Below are positions 32,755-42,632 of a stretch of 64,000 nt of DNA, in pieces. Under the pieces are notes generated by a model that had not been told where the DNA came from, ran no database searches, and saw nothing but the letters and a program-made list of their open reading frames with translations. The DNA comes from Fructobacillus americanaquae (GTDB taxonomy: Bacteria; Bacillota; Bacilli; Lactobacillales; Lactobacillaceae). Location of the stretch: NCBI RefSeq assembly GCF_024029775.1, contig NZ_CP097122.1, forward strand, positions 924,001 to 988,000. The letters run 5' to 3'. Position 1 is the stretch's first letter; each line of letters opens with the position of its first letter. A program made the translations under genes and the position numbers.

Positions 32755-33551
32755 TGTTCGAATTTATTAAGACATTGTTTAAAAAAGAAATCGACCCAGC
32801 TGAAGTGGTGAAAAAGTCTCGCGAGGACCGCTTTATGGCGCGCGAATTGATTAATGGTATCTTTGATGATTTCATTGAATTACATGGCGACCGTTTTTAT
32901 GGCGATGACAAATCAGTTATCGGTGGTTTGGCACGATTAAACGGTCAACCTGTCACTGTGATTGCGATCGATAAGGGTACGGACATTAATGATAAGTTGT
33001 CTAAACGCAATGGATCACCACAGCCCTGGGGTTACCGAAAAGCCCAACGCTTGATGGAACAAGCAGCAAAGTTTCACCGGCCAATTGTGACCTTTGTGAA
33101 TACACCTGGTGCCTTTCCCGGTAAGGATGCTGAAGCCTTGGGCCAAGGCGAAGCCATTGCTCAGTCAATTCTGAAGTCAATGAAGTTGCCAGTTCCGATC
33201 ATTTCCATTATTTATGGTGAAGGTGGTTCGGGTGGTGCCTTGGCATTGGCCACAGCTGATCAGGTGTGGATGTTTGAAAATGCAACATACTCAATTTTGT
33301 CACCTGAAGGCTTTGCTTCGATTTTGTGGAAGGACGCCAAGCGAGCCGACGAAGCTGCTAACATTATGGGCTTAACTGCCGCTGATTTGCTGAAGAAAAA
33401 CGTGATTGACCTGGTTATTCCTGAAGGACATAATCATAGTAAAATTTTTAATGGCATGAAGGAAAAGCTGTCGAGTGAAATTCAAGAATTACAGACACTG
33501 TCTGATGATGAGCTGATTCAACAACGACGGCAGCGTTTTCGGTCCTTTTAA
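32754..33551 (+). CDS. accA: Acetyl-CoA carboxylase carboxyltransferase alpha subunit
   Basis: 265 aa. ELHGDRFYGDD, TFVNTPGAFPGKDAE, IYGEGGSGGALAL and YSILSPEG are the usual blocks. It pairs with AccD to transfer CO2 to acetyl-CoA. It is the last gene of the operon; ACAGGAGGC within accD is its ribosome site. Confidence 0.97.
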   Translation: MFEFIKTLFKKEIDPAEVVKKSREDRFMARELINGIFDDFIELHGDRFYGDDKSVIGGLARLNGQPVTVIAIDKGTDINDKLSKRNGSPQPWGYRKAQRLMEQAAKFHRPIVTFVNTPGAFPGKDAEALGQGEAIAQSILKSMKLPVPIISIIYGEGGSGGALALATADQVWMFENATYSILSPEGFASILWKDAKRADEAANIMGLTAADLLKKNVIDLVIPEGHNHSKIFNGMKEKLSSEIQELQTLSDDELIQQRRQRFRSF

Positions 33552-33838
33552 AGCAAAAATAAAATGTGGATGTGGATCATGAAAAAATGATCTCGCCAAG
33601 GAAGTCGACGTCCAGTTTGAGGACAGGTCCAGCGTTTTTATAATTATCAGCCTGATACTTTATAGTATTGGGCTTTTTTTATTAATGTCTGGTAGATTTG
33701 TTGATTAAAGGTGATGCGGTCAGAAACAAAGTGTATTTTTCACTGGAAATTTAATAAAATTATTTTTATTAAAGTAATCAAAAAGAAATATAATTAAAAT
33801 CAATAGATAGAAATGTTATTATTTTTTCATAGAGGAGA
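33552..33838 (+). other. Intergenic region after accA
   Basis: Holds the operon terminator at 33648-33681 and then a very AT-rich stretch with TATAAT at 33789-33794 as likely -10 of the adhesin gene. No other gene seen. Confidence 0.5.
33648..33681 (+). terminator. Terminator of the fab-acc operon
   Basis: AGCCtgATAC tttata GTATtgGGCT followed by T7. Confidence 0.85.
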
Positions 33839-36800
33839 ATGGACTATGAACAACAAACATACAAATTATATAAGGCTAAAAAATTATGGGTAACAGCTTT
33901 AGCAGGTGCTAGGATGTTTGCCATCGCAGGTGTTCACCAGCAGGCTCAAGCCGATGATGTTTCTAGTTCGCAAACAGCAACGAAATCTGTCGATACAGAG
34001 AATACAAGTGACTCAACTGCTCAACAGAGTCAGACTGCCAGTTCACAGGTGGAGAGTACTGCTAGTACAGACAGTCAAAGTGCGGTTGCTCAGGGATTGA
34101 ATCCACAAAGTACAACGAGTCAAAATACTGTTTCACAAAGTGCCAGTATACAAGAAAATACAAACAATAATGACACTTCGGCAACGGGCAGTGGTCAGGG
34201 GCAGGACACTAGTAGCGCTACTAGTGAAAGTACCACTCAGTCACAAACTCAACAGGAAGGCAGTACCGCTGCTTCAAATAGTAGCCAGAGTAGCCAAACA
34301 CAGTCAACCTTGGACTTCCGCGATGCCAGTGATGCTGCGTTGGGCACGAGTCAACCAGTGACCGATGATAATTTATCAGTTACGGTTACCAAGAATAATT
34401 TTTTGCAGTGGTTTAAATTAAACGGCTCGGCAACCTATGATGCTGACACAAATACTACGACTTTAACGACTGACCAAGGTGAACTCAAGGGAAATATCAG
34501 TCTGAATACTAGGATTAATGCTAATGATGCCTTTGAATTACACGGAACGATTAACCTCGGCAGCAAATTACAGAATTATGCTGGAGCCGATGGCATTGGG
34601 ATTGCCTTCCACCATTGGGACTGACGTACTTGGGACACACATTTACCATTCCAGTTACTGATTTCCAATATTCATTGGCTCTAACAATTGGAGGATCAAC
34701 TGGTGCATATAGCAACTTACAAACGGTTTCAGTCGATTCATTTACTTTTGCTCCAGTACAAAATAACACGGTTTCGCGGACCATCAACTATGTCGATCAA
34801 AATGGTAATAAAAATGCGGCCTCAACGGTTCAGTCTGCCATTTATCGGCGGCAGGGAACCTTGGTTAACAACCAACCAACTTATACTGATTGGCAGTTGG
34901 CCAGTGGGGTAAACAGTAATAATTTTGTCTCAGTCACTGCACCAACGATTCCTGGCTATACGGTCGAAAGTAATCAATCCACTTATTTTTCGTCATTGAT
35001 GGTTAACAATGATTCGGGTCAGCTGGTTTACAATGTTGTTTATGATAAGAATAGTGGGCAAACGACCTTGAATGCACAGGATAGTACGATTGTTGCCGGC
35101 CCTAGCGCCCAATGGTCTCCTAGCCAAAACTTCTTAAGTGCCGTGGACCAAAATGACTCAGGTGTTGACTTAAGTAAGGTACAAGTCAGTGGTTCAGTGC
35201 AAACGACGATTCCGGGTTCTTATCCAATTAACTATACTTATACCGATACTGCTGGCAAAACGATTACCAAGACGGTTACTGTTACCGTTGTTCCAAGTAA
35301 AAGTAGTCTGCAAGCCAAGGACAGTACCTTAGTTGTCAATACAAAGTGGAATCCCAGTGCAAACATTACCAGTGCTACCGATGAAAATGGGAATATTCTT
35401 GATTTAAGTCAGGTTCAGGTTTCCGGTAATGTTGATACTAGCACCCCAGGGACATATCCTGTTACTTATAGCTATACGGATGCTAGCGGTAACCAACATA
35501 CACAGCAAGTAAATGTCACTGTCATTAATAGTCAAAGCGCTTTGACTGTAAAGGATAGCACAATTTTTGTTAATGATAGCTGGAAACCGGCGGACAATTT
35601 AACGGCTGCCACTGATGAATATGGTCATCCAGTTGATATTAGTAAAATCAGTATTTCTGGTAATGTAGATACCAGCAAAGCTGGTACCTATCCTGTCACT
35701 TATAGTTATACGGATGGCCAAGGAAAGTCCTTCAAGGTTGTCGCGAACGTGACCGTTAAGGATAATCAAACACAGCTTCAGGGACAAAACAGTACCTTGA
35801 TTGCAGGGCCAAAGACAACTTGGAAGCCAAGTGATAATTTACAAACGGCGACAGATGCTAATGGTAATCCACTAGCAATTAACCAAGTACAGGTTTCTGG
35901 CAATGTTAATCCACAACAACCAGGTAACTACCAAGTCACCTCTAGCTATGTTGACCAGCAAGGATACTATCACAGTACCCCTGCCACTGTGACTGTTGTC
36001 GCCAGTCAGGCTAGTGTTAATGCGCAGGATAGTACGGTTGTTGCCGGTCCAAACGTGCAATGGTCAGCAAAAGATAACTTCTTGACAGCCACGGACGACA
36101 CAGGCCAGCAGGTTGATTTTTCCCAAGTTCAAACGACAGGCAATGTCGACGCTCAGACGCCAGGAGTTTATCCAATTACTTATACTTACACCGATAGTCA
36201 AGGAAATTCCTATGCGAAAACAATTAATGTAACGGTTGTTTCTAGTAAAAATGGTGTAGTCACCAAGGATAGTACTTTGGTTGCTGGACCAAATACGCAA
36301 TAGCATTCCAAGGATAATTTTGTTTCAGCAACAGATGAAAGTGGTAATACCATTGATTTGAGTCAGCTAGCCGTTTCTGGCAATGTGGATACGAATCAAG
36401 CTGGCAAGTACCCAGTTACTTATACTTATACTGACCGCTCAGGAAATACTGCAACAGCAACAGTGACAGTAGTTAGCAGCAAGGCTAATGTTGTTCCAGA
36501 AAATAGCACGCTAATTGCCGGTCCAAACACACAATGGTCTTCTAAGGATAATATTGCTGATTTGCAAGATGAATATGGCAATAGTATTAATCCTAATCAG
36601 GCGAAGGTTTCTGGTAGTGTGAATACCCAAGTACCGGGAACTTATACGGTGACCTATTCTTATACTGATGATCAGCGAAATACCGTTTCAAAACCGGCTA
36701 CGATTACGGTTGTGCCTAGTCAAGGAAGCTTAACGACTCAAACGGTTAAGTTAGTGGCGGGTCCTCAAAACCAGTGGTACAAGCAAGAAAATTTGCAAAG

Positions 36801-37977
36801 CGCTACCGATGAATATGGTCATCCAATTAATATTAATCAGATAACCGTGACTGGAACGGTAAACCCTAATCAGGTGGGGACGTACCCACTGACCTACTCT
36901 TATACTGATGGTCGTGGTAATACTTATACCAAGACCACGGAGGTTGATGTTGTTCCTAGTCAAGCAACAATTGTCACCAAAGATGAAACGATTATTGCTG
37001 GGCCACAGAGCCACTGGTCAACGCAGGACACTTTGACCAAGGCAACGGATGAAAACGGCCAGCCAATCAGTGCTATTCAGGTTTCAGTGGCTGGTCAGGT
37101 TCAACCGTCGACGGTCGGTACCTATACGATTACGTATTCCTATACGGACGGGCAAGGAAATGTTGTTACCCAACCGGCAACTGTAACAGTTGTTGCTAGC
37201 CAAGCTAAAATTCAGTCACAGGACAGCACATTGGTTGCTGGACCAAAGACCAAGTGGAGTCCGGAGGATAACTTCGTCGCTACTCAGGATGAAAATGGAC
37301 AATCGATTAGCTATGGTAACCATATCGGCGTTCATGGTGGTGTTAATACTGGAAAACCAAACATCTATTCGGTAACCTATAGTTATCACGATTCAGCCGG
37401 CAACATTGTCTCGAGTACAGCGAACGTGACGGTCATTGCTAGCCAAGGCGAGATAACAGCCAAGAATAGTACAGTGGTTGCTGGACCAAATACCAAGTGG
37501 ACGCCAGGAGATAACTTCACAGGTGCCACTGATGAAAATGGCCAACCAGTGGACTTGAGTAAGGTCACGGTTAGCGGCAATGTTGATACGCAGACACCGG
37601 GATCATATCCAGTCACTTATACCTATACGGATGGCAGTGGAAATGTCTTTACCCAGACAGTCACGATTACAGTGGCTGCTAATGTTGCCCCTGCTTCAAA
37701 TGCTAACCAGGATTCAAGCACTGGAATGACGACAAATAGTGCCAGTCAGTTAGTGAATCAAGATTTGAGACGAAACTTGATTGGTGGAACATCAAACCAG
37801 GGCTACGAAGCTGGTAGTCAGGTAAATGCCACATCGCAAACGACTAGCGTATTACCACAAACAGGTCGTCATCAAGCAAAGTCAACAAGCCAAAAAGCAC
37901 TCGAAATTGGCTTGATTTCAGCTACCTTTGGACTGATTTTATTGATGAAGCGCAACAAGAAAAACGGAATTGACTGA
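33839..37977 (+). pseudogene. LPxTG-anchored adhesin with L-type lectin remnant, MucBP-like and 11 Ig-like repeats, disrupted
   Basis: Order: KxYKxGKxW-like signal (TYKLYKAKKLW), Ser/Thr/Gln-rich stalk, start of an L-type lectin domain (DADGIGIAFH equivalent), MucBP-like region (SRTINYVDQNG), eleven repeats of about 79 aa of the Big_3 type (35068-37690, each with DST(V/L)VAGP, DE.G, SGNVDT, PGTYPVTY.YTD), and sorting signal LPQTG with hydrophobic tail. Three lesions: the well-spaced ATG at 33846 is out of frame with the signal (one A missing); a deletion plus frameshift at about 34610-34624 removes most of the lectin domain; TGG to TAG at 36301 in repeat 6. Frames after 34615 are otherwise continuous. 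Would have bound glycans or mucus at the cell surface. Confidence 0.9.
35068..37690 (+). repeat. Eleven tandem Ig-like (Big_3-type) coding repeats
   Basis: Unit about 238 bp, diverged at DNA level but regular in length and in the KDSTLVAGP / YTYTDxxGN pattern. Copies 6 and 7 share much of their sequence; copy 6 carries the amber codon. Confidence 0.9.
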
Positions 37978-37993
37978 TATGCAATGAAGTTTT

Positions 37994-38002
37994 TGTTATA
38001 AT
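37994..38002 (+). promoter_or_regulatory. Extended -10 promoter of ssrA
   Basis: TGtTATAAT; TTGACT at 37970-37975 lies 21 nt upstream. The mature tmRNA starts 34 nt downstream. Confidence 0.6.
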
Positions 38003-38031
38003 GAAAGCTGAGGGATTTCCTCGGCTTTTTG
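38003..38031 (+). terminator. Hairpin between adhesin and tmRNA
   Basis: AAAGCtGAGG gattt CCTCgGCTTTTT. It terminates the adhesin transcript but also lies downstream of the ssrA -10. Confidence 0.8.
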
Positions 38032-38035
38032 TTTT

Positions 38036-38389
38036 GGGCTCGTCTTGGAATTCGACAGGCTGTTACGAGCATTAGCTGCATTCCGCCATCCGGGCGTAAA
38101 GCGGGCAGACATTTAACTGCAAAAAACAATAACTCTTACGCTGTCGCTGCCTAAAAACCAGTGATTCGTAGCCAAGATGGTTATGCTGACATGGTGGTCT
38201 TGGTTTAATAAATGGTCAGATCGGCTTAATGGTGATGCCTGCACGATTAAGTTTAAATCAATTAGGTTCCCAGTCAGAGTCAAGTTCTGGACAATGACTG
38301 CTTTGGCTGTGGTAACAATCATTGCCCTATGAATGTAGACGCTAGTGTGGCGGGCGGTTTGGACAGGGGTTCGACTCCCCTCGAGTCCA
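38036..38389 (+). ncRNA. ssrA: tmRNA
   Basis: 354-nt transfer-messenger RNA. The 5' end GGGCTCG pairs with the 3' CGAGTCC; tRNA-like TTGGAATTCGACAGG and T arm CAGGGGTTCGACTCCCCT are present. The tag ORF at 38119-38154 reads AKNNNSYAVAA then TAA, of the Leuconostocaceae type. CCA is not encoded. It rescues stalled ribosomes with SmpB. The 3' end is a common integration site. Confidence 0.97.
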
Positions 38390-38698
38390 TTAGTACTATC
38401 AGGAGACGTCAAGAGACGTCAAAAATCCCAGTTTTAAGCTATTTTGTTTTTTTGACCGTCACTGAACGTCACTGACAATCAATAAAAGTAGAGGATAAAA
38501 AACACTTGCACCGCAGCAATGTGACGGCTTTTATAGCCGTTTTTATTTTGTCCAAAATATGCAAGAATTGCAAAGGGTAGCGGATATTGTTATATTGTCA
38601 GAATTCAATGCCGAAACGGGAACGGGTTTAGATAATCAGCTATCGTGCTTATAAGCATGCAGGTTGTGAAACGCATTTAAAAGTGCGCTTTTTTGTTT
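38390..38698 (+). other. Possible integration-site remains downstream of tmRNA
   Basis: Directly after ssrA come tandem GAGACGTCAA units (38402-38421) and, about 40 nt on, CCGTCACTGAACGTCACTGA, resembling clustered integrase arm-type sites. A terminator ACGGC ttttata GCCGTTTTTATTTT (38522-38550) and another CGCATTT/AAGTGCG T6 (38672-38694) follow, plus a 12-bp palindrome TGCTTATAAGCA at 38646-38657. No integrase and no second copy of the ssrA 3' end is in the window. Confidence 0.45.
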
Positions 38699-38938
38699 GT
38701 TCGAGCCTTAATGGCCTAACCATGGCCACTTTCCCAGCGGTTTTACCGGAGTTCATGAATTATACGCTCTACCGGTTTGAAATTGCCGTTCGCTCCGCCT
38801 CGGTTTTGGGAATTGTCGGTGCTGGTGGGGTAGGGGGACCACTGATTTTTGCTCTCTCGACTAGATCCTGGCCACGGGTAGGGATGATTTTGATTGGAAT
38901 TGTGGTTATGGTCACAGTCATTGATTTTATTTTCATGA
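38699..38938 (+). pseudogene. 5'-truncated phnE fragment
   Basis: The reading frame LNGLTMATFPAVLPEFMNYT through GIVVMVTVIDFI corresponds to the last 80 residues of the second PhnE permease encoded at 41775-42566, at roughly 80% DNA identity by eye. The beginning of the gene is gone and the frame runs on into unrelated AT-rich codons until 39021. A remnant of a diverged phn copy, perhaps left by recombination at the tmRNA locus. Confidence 0.85.
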
Positions 38939-38981
38939 ATATTCGGATTTTTCAGACAATAGTTGTCTTTGTAATTAAAAT

Positions 38982-39014
38982 AACAAGAAAAAACAAAAAA
39001 ATATTCTTGTTTTT
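38982..39014 (+). terminator. Hairpin after the phnE fragment
   Basis: AACAAGAA ... TTCTTGTTTTT with an A-rich loop; weak, AT-only stem. Confidence 0.45.
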
Positions 39015-39174
39015 GAGGTAAATTTACTTGAATATTCATTTAATCTACGTGATAATTTAAGTGTTGCGGACAAGCAGATTTGAGTTTTTGCTCAGTTACT
39101 TAATCGTCAACACACAATCAAGCAGTTGCATAGTTTATCAGCACCTATGGGAATAGAGGAGTGAGAATCGCATC

Positions 39175-40137
39175 ATGCAGAATAGCGCTACGAAGAAGAT
39201 CATTGCAGCAATTGCTGTCTTAGTGGTCGTCATTGGAGGATTCTTTGCCTTTACGGGTTCAAAGCATTCGGATTCATCGACTGACTCATCAAGCAGTAGC
39301 AAAAAGATGTCTTTGAAGGAATTAAACATTCAGTTTGTTCCTTCATCACAGGCGGATACCATTTTGGCTAAGGCTAAGCCATTGGAAACCTTGCTTAGCA
39401 AGCAGTTGGGTATTCCGGTTCACGTTTCAATCTCGACGGATTACAACACCGTGATTGAAGCAATGGGTTCAAAGAAGGTGGACATGGGCTTCTTGCCACC
39501 TGATGGTTATGTTATAGTTCACAAGCAGTATGGTGCAAAAGTTATCTTGCAATCAACACGCTTGGGCATGAAGGATGACAACACTGGTGCAACAACTGAT
39601 AAGTTAGTTAATAGTTACAAGTCAATGGTTCTGGTTAAGGCAGATTCACCAATCAAGTCAATCAATGATTTGAAGGGGAAGAAGATTGCTGTCCAGGGTG
39701 CTACCTCATCAGCTGGGTACATTTACCCAACAGTTGAGCTTTATAAGAAGGGTGTTAACGTTGTCAAAGATTCAACACTTGTTCAAGTCAAGGGACATGA
39801 TCAAGGTGTAATGTCTGTATTGAACGGGGACACTGACGCTGCCTTTATCTTCGATGACGCACGAAATGTGGTCAAGAAGGATCAGCCAGACGTCTTTAAG
39901 AACACACGTGTTCTTTACTACACAAAGGGTATTCCAAACGATACCATTACTTTGCGTAAGGATATTTCAAGCTCTGATTCAGACAAGATTAAGGCTGCGA
40001 TTATTGCGGTTTTAAAGACGGACGAAGGAAAGAAAGTCTTTAACGATGTTTATTCATGGGCCGGTGTGACCGACTCAAAGGATTCAAACTTTGATGACAT
40101 CCGCAGTTATGATCAGACGATGAACAAAATTAAGTAA
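39175..40137 (+). CDS. phnD: Phosphonate/phosphate-ester ABC transporter substrate-binding protein
   Basis: 320-aa PhnD-family receptor: LNIQFVPSSQADTILAKAKPLE, MGFLPPDGYVI, GKKIAVQGATSSAGYIYP and ALIFDDAR-like AAFIFDDAR. The N terminus has a single hydrophobic segment (IIAAIAVLVVVIGGFFAF) followed by a Ser/Asp linker and lacks the lipobox Cys, like TcyA in this window. First gene of phnDCEE; a strong hairpin after it may set higher receptor dosage. The ligand could be phosphonate, phosphite or organophosphate ester. Confidence 0.9.
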   Translation: MQNSATKKIIAAIAVLVVVIGGFFAFTGSKHSDSSTDSSSSSKKMSLKELNIQFVPSSQADTILAKAKPLETLLSKQLGIPVHVSISTDYNTVIEAMGSKKVDMGFLPPDGYVIVHKQYGAKVILQSTRLGMKDDNTGATTDKLVNSYKSMVLVKADSPIKSINDLKGKKIAVQGATSSAGYIYPTVELYKKGVNVVKDSTLVQVKGHDQGVMSVLNGDTDAAFIFDDARNVVKKDQPDVFKNTRVLYYTKGIPNDTITLRKDISSSDSDKIKAAIIAVLKTDEGKKVFNDVYSWAGVTDSKDSNFDDIRSYDQTMNKIK

Positions 40138-40153
40138 AATGATTTTGTGAAGA

Positions 40154-40189
40154 AAGGTCGCCGCCATCTTGGATGGTGGCGACCTTTTT
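40154..40189 (+). terminator. Partial terminator between phnD and phnC
   Basis: Fourteen-pair stem AAGGTCGCCGCCAT / ATGGTGGCGACCTT then TTTATA. With the operon continuing 45 nt later it probably acts as an attenuator or 3' stabiliser for phnD mRNA. Confidence 0.75.
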
Positions 40190-40234
40190 ATATACGAATT
40201 AGAACTTGTTGCAAGACAGAAAAAGGAAGTTTAC

Positions 40235-40996
40235 ATGTCAAAAAAGGGCACGATTAAAGTAGAAGGCGTTTCCAAGGTGTACCCTAATGGAGTTGTTGGC
40301 CTAGATAATATTAATCTTGATATTGAAGCGAGCGAGTTTGTGGTCATTGTTGGTCTGTCAGGAGCCGGCAAATCAACGCTATTACGGGCGATCAATCGCT
40401 TACATGACGTGACAGATGGCCATATCTTGATTGATGGTGAAGAAATTACTAAGGCAGCCGGTAAAGAATTGCGGACTCTAAGGCGCAATATTGCCATGAT
40501 TTTTCAAAACTATAACTTAGTCAAGCGGTCAACGGTTGCTCGCAATGTCCTTTCTGGACGGGTTGGTTACTATCGAACTTGGCAATCGACTTTGGGGCTC
40601 TTTACTAGGGAAGACCAGGATCGAGCCGTCAAAAGTTTAAAACGAGTTAACTTGCTCGATAAGTATTATATGAAGGCACGTGACTTATCTGGTGGCCAGC
40701 AGCAGCGAGTGGGCATTGCGCGTGCTTTGATGCAGGAACCGGCTGTATTCTTAGCTGATGAACCAGTATCTGGTTTGGATCCTAAGACCACAAAAGTCGT
40801 GATGGATGACTTGAAGCGGTTAAACGAAGAGGATGGTTTGACGATTGTGGCTAACTTGCACTCGATGGAGTTAGCCATGGATTATGCCACTCGGATTGTT
40901 GGTTTAAAGGCTGGAAAATTAGTCTATGATAAGCCAATCGCCGAAGTTCAGGCTTCTGATTTTCAAAAGATTTATGCAGAAGTGGGTGACCGATGA
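40235..40996 (+). CDS. phnC: Phosphonate-type ABC transporter ATP-binding protein
   Basis: 253 aa. Walker [10 protein letters not shown], signature [11 protein letters not shown], Walker [13 protein letters not shown], switch His in [11 protein letters not shown] 40235 follows AAAAGGAAG. Overlaps phnE1 by ATGA. Confidence 0.94.
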   Translation: MSKKGTIKVEGVSKVYPNGVVGLDNINLDIEASEFVVIVGLSGAGKSTLLRAINRLHDVTDGHILIDGEEITKAAGKELRTLRRNIAMIFQNYNLVKRSTVARNVLSGRVGYYRTWQSTLGLFTREDQDRAVKSLKRVNLLDKYYMKARDLSGGQQQRVGIARALMQEPAVFLADEPVSGLDPKTTKVVMDDLKRLNEEDGLTIVANLHSMELAMDYATRIVGLKAGKLVYDKPIAEVQASDFQKIYAEVGDR

Positions 40997-41775
40997 TGGA
41001 GAACTTACCAAAACGCAGTTTTGCAAAGGAATGGCACCTTGTTGGTTTTAGTTTGTTCATCCTTTTTATCCTGTTGACCTTGCTATCGGGGATGATGACG
41101 GGGGCAGGACAAAATTTTTCCTGGGATCAGTTCTTTGATTTGTGGGTCAAGATGTCGAACCCGGATTGGTCTTACTTGCCGGCCATTTTATCACCGATTG
41201 CGCAAACGATTCAGATGGCGCTAGTTGGAACCTTGATTGGTGGTGTGGCTGCCATTCCAGTCTCACTATTAGCAGCAGGTAATATTGTTAAAAATCCCTA
41301 TGTTCGTGGTCTGGTACGTTTTTTGATGAATCTGACCCGGTCACTGCCAGAAATGCTGTTAGCCGCCTTGTTTGTTGCGGTTGTTGGTATTGGGGCTTTT
41401 TCCGGGGTCTGTGCTTTAGCGGTCTTCTCTTTTGGAATGGTCTTTAAGCTATTATACGAAGCAATTGAAACAATCGATGAAGGACCACTGGATGCAATGA
41501 AGGCGGCCGGTGCCAATAGTGTTCAAATCATTGTCTTTGCAGTTGTTCCACAGGTCTTTAATCAGTTTTTGAGTTTCTTCCTCTATACGCTTGAAATTAA
41601 TGTTCGCGCCTCAACGGTTCTGGGGTATTTGGGTGCCGGGGGAATTGGACTTTATTTGAATACTACCTTGGAGATGTTCCGTTATGATCGGACTGCTGTG
41701 GTGATTTTATCGATTTTAGTGGTGGTGGTCATTGTTGACACCATTTCAAATCAGTTGCGGGAGGCGTTGGCTTAA
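40993..41775 (+). CDS. phnE: Phosphonate-type ABC transporter permease 1
   Basis: 260-aa BPD-type permease with about six helices and the EAA-loop [25 protein letters not shown]. Shares one base with the next permease start. Confidence 0.92.
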   Translation: MMENLPKRSFAKEWHLVGFSLFILFILLTLLSGMMTGAGQNFSWDQFFDLWVKMSNPDWSYLPAILSPIAQTIQMALVGTLIGGVAAIPVSLLAAGNIVKNPYVRGLVRFLMNLTRSLPEMLLAALFVAVVGIGAFSGVCALAVFSFGMVFKLLYEAIETIDEGPLDAMKAAGANSVQIIVFAVVPQVFNQFLSFFLYTLEINVRASTVLGYLGAGGIGLYLNTTLEMFRYDRTAVVILSILVVVVIVDTISNQLREALA

Positions 41776-42566
41776 TGATTGAAAAAAGAAGTAGCTGGCA
41801 AAAGATTCAACCGTGGGTGATTGGAGCCCTGGTAATCGCCATTTTTGCTTGGGGCTTTTCAGGTGTTCCAATTAATGGCATTAAAAGTACTGCCGGTCAG
41901 GTTTTAGGGTCAATTGTTAATGGAATCATTCACCCTGATTGGTCCTATGTTTATTCAGGCGACGGGGAGGATCTGCTGACAGCCTTACTCGAAACCTTGG
42001 CCATTGCCTTTTTGGGGACCTTTATTTCGGCTGTTTTGGCGGTTCCTCTGGCTTTTTGGGCTGCAAAAACGAAGAAAAATTTTTTCTCAGCCAAATCAGC
42101 TTCCGGAAAATTGTTGTTAACGGTGATTCGTGTTTTTCCAGAACTTGTGTTGGCAATTATGTTCACGAAGGCCGTTGGTCCTGGGGCCTATGCCGGGGTT
42201 TTGGCCCTTGGTTTCCATTCCGTTGGCATGATGGGGAAGCTATTTGCTGAAGCGATTGAAAATATCGACCGTGGCCCAAATGAGGCCATTGCAGCAGCTG
42301 GTGGATCTTCTTTAGATGGCTTGTCAATGGCCACCTTCCCAGCAGTTTTACCAGAGTTTATGAATTATACGCTCTACCGTTTTGAAATTTCTGTTCGATC
42401 GGCTTCTATTTTGGGAATTGTTGGTGCTGGTGGTGTTGGGGCACCATTGATTTTTGCCTTATCAACACGGTCATGGCCACGCGTGGGTATTATTTTGATT
42501 GGCATTGTGGTCATGGTGACGGTCATTGACTTTATTTCCGGCCAGATCCGGAAGCGCTTTGTATAA
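41775..42566 (+). CDS. phnE: Phosphonate-type ABC transporter permease 2
   Basis: 263-aa permease homologous to permease 1; EAA loop AIAAAGGSSLDGLSMATFPAVLPEFMNY. Its 3' third has a diverged duplicate at 38699-38938. Two different PhnE proteins likely form a heterodimer. Confidence 0.92.
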   Translation: MIEKRSSWQKIQPWVIGALVIAIFAWGFSGVPINGIKSTAGQVLGSIVNGIIHPDWSYVYSGDGEDLLTALLETLAIAFLGTFISAVLAVPLAFWAAKTKKNFFSAKSASGKLLLTVIRVFPELVLAIMFTKAVGPGAYAGVLALGFHSVGMMGKLFAEAIENIDRGPNEAIAAAGGSSLDGLSMATFPAVLPEFMNYTLYRFEISVRSASILGIVGAGGVGAPLIFALSTRSWPRVGIILIGIVVMVTVIDFISGQIRKRFV

Positions 42567-42632
42567 AAAAATAACATTTTATAAGGGGATATGCTGGTCA
42601 TCTCTCCCTTTCTTTGGTCAAAAGGGGTAATA

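Noticed and set aside
36301-36303. TAG in the adhesin as recoded codon
   Set aside because: Aligned repeats have TGG (Trp) there, other lesions exist in the gene, and no recoding signal is visible.
35068-37690. CRISPR-like or satellite repeat array
   Set aside because: The regular 238-bp units are coding Ig-like domains, with no short identical repeats separated by unique spacers.
38113-38412. 99-codon minus-strand ORF
   Set aside because: It lies antisense to the tmRNA; the LEGSRTPVQTARH peptide is the reverse of the T arm region.
38683-39021. Functional 112-aa membrane protein
   Set aside because: It is the tail of PhnE fused to out-of-family AT-rich codons, with no ribosome binding site.
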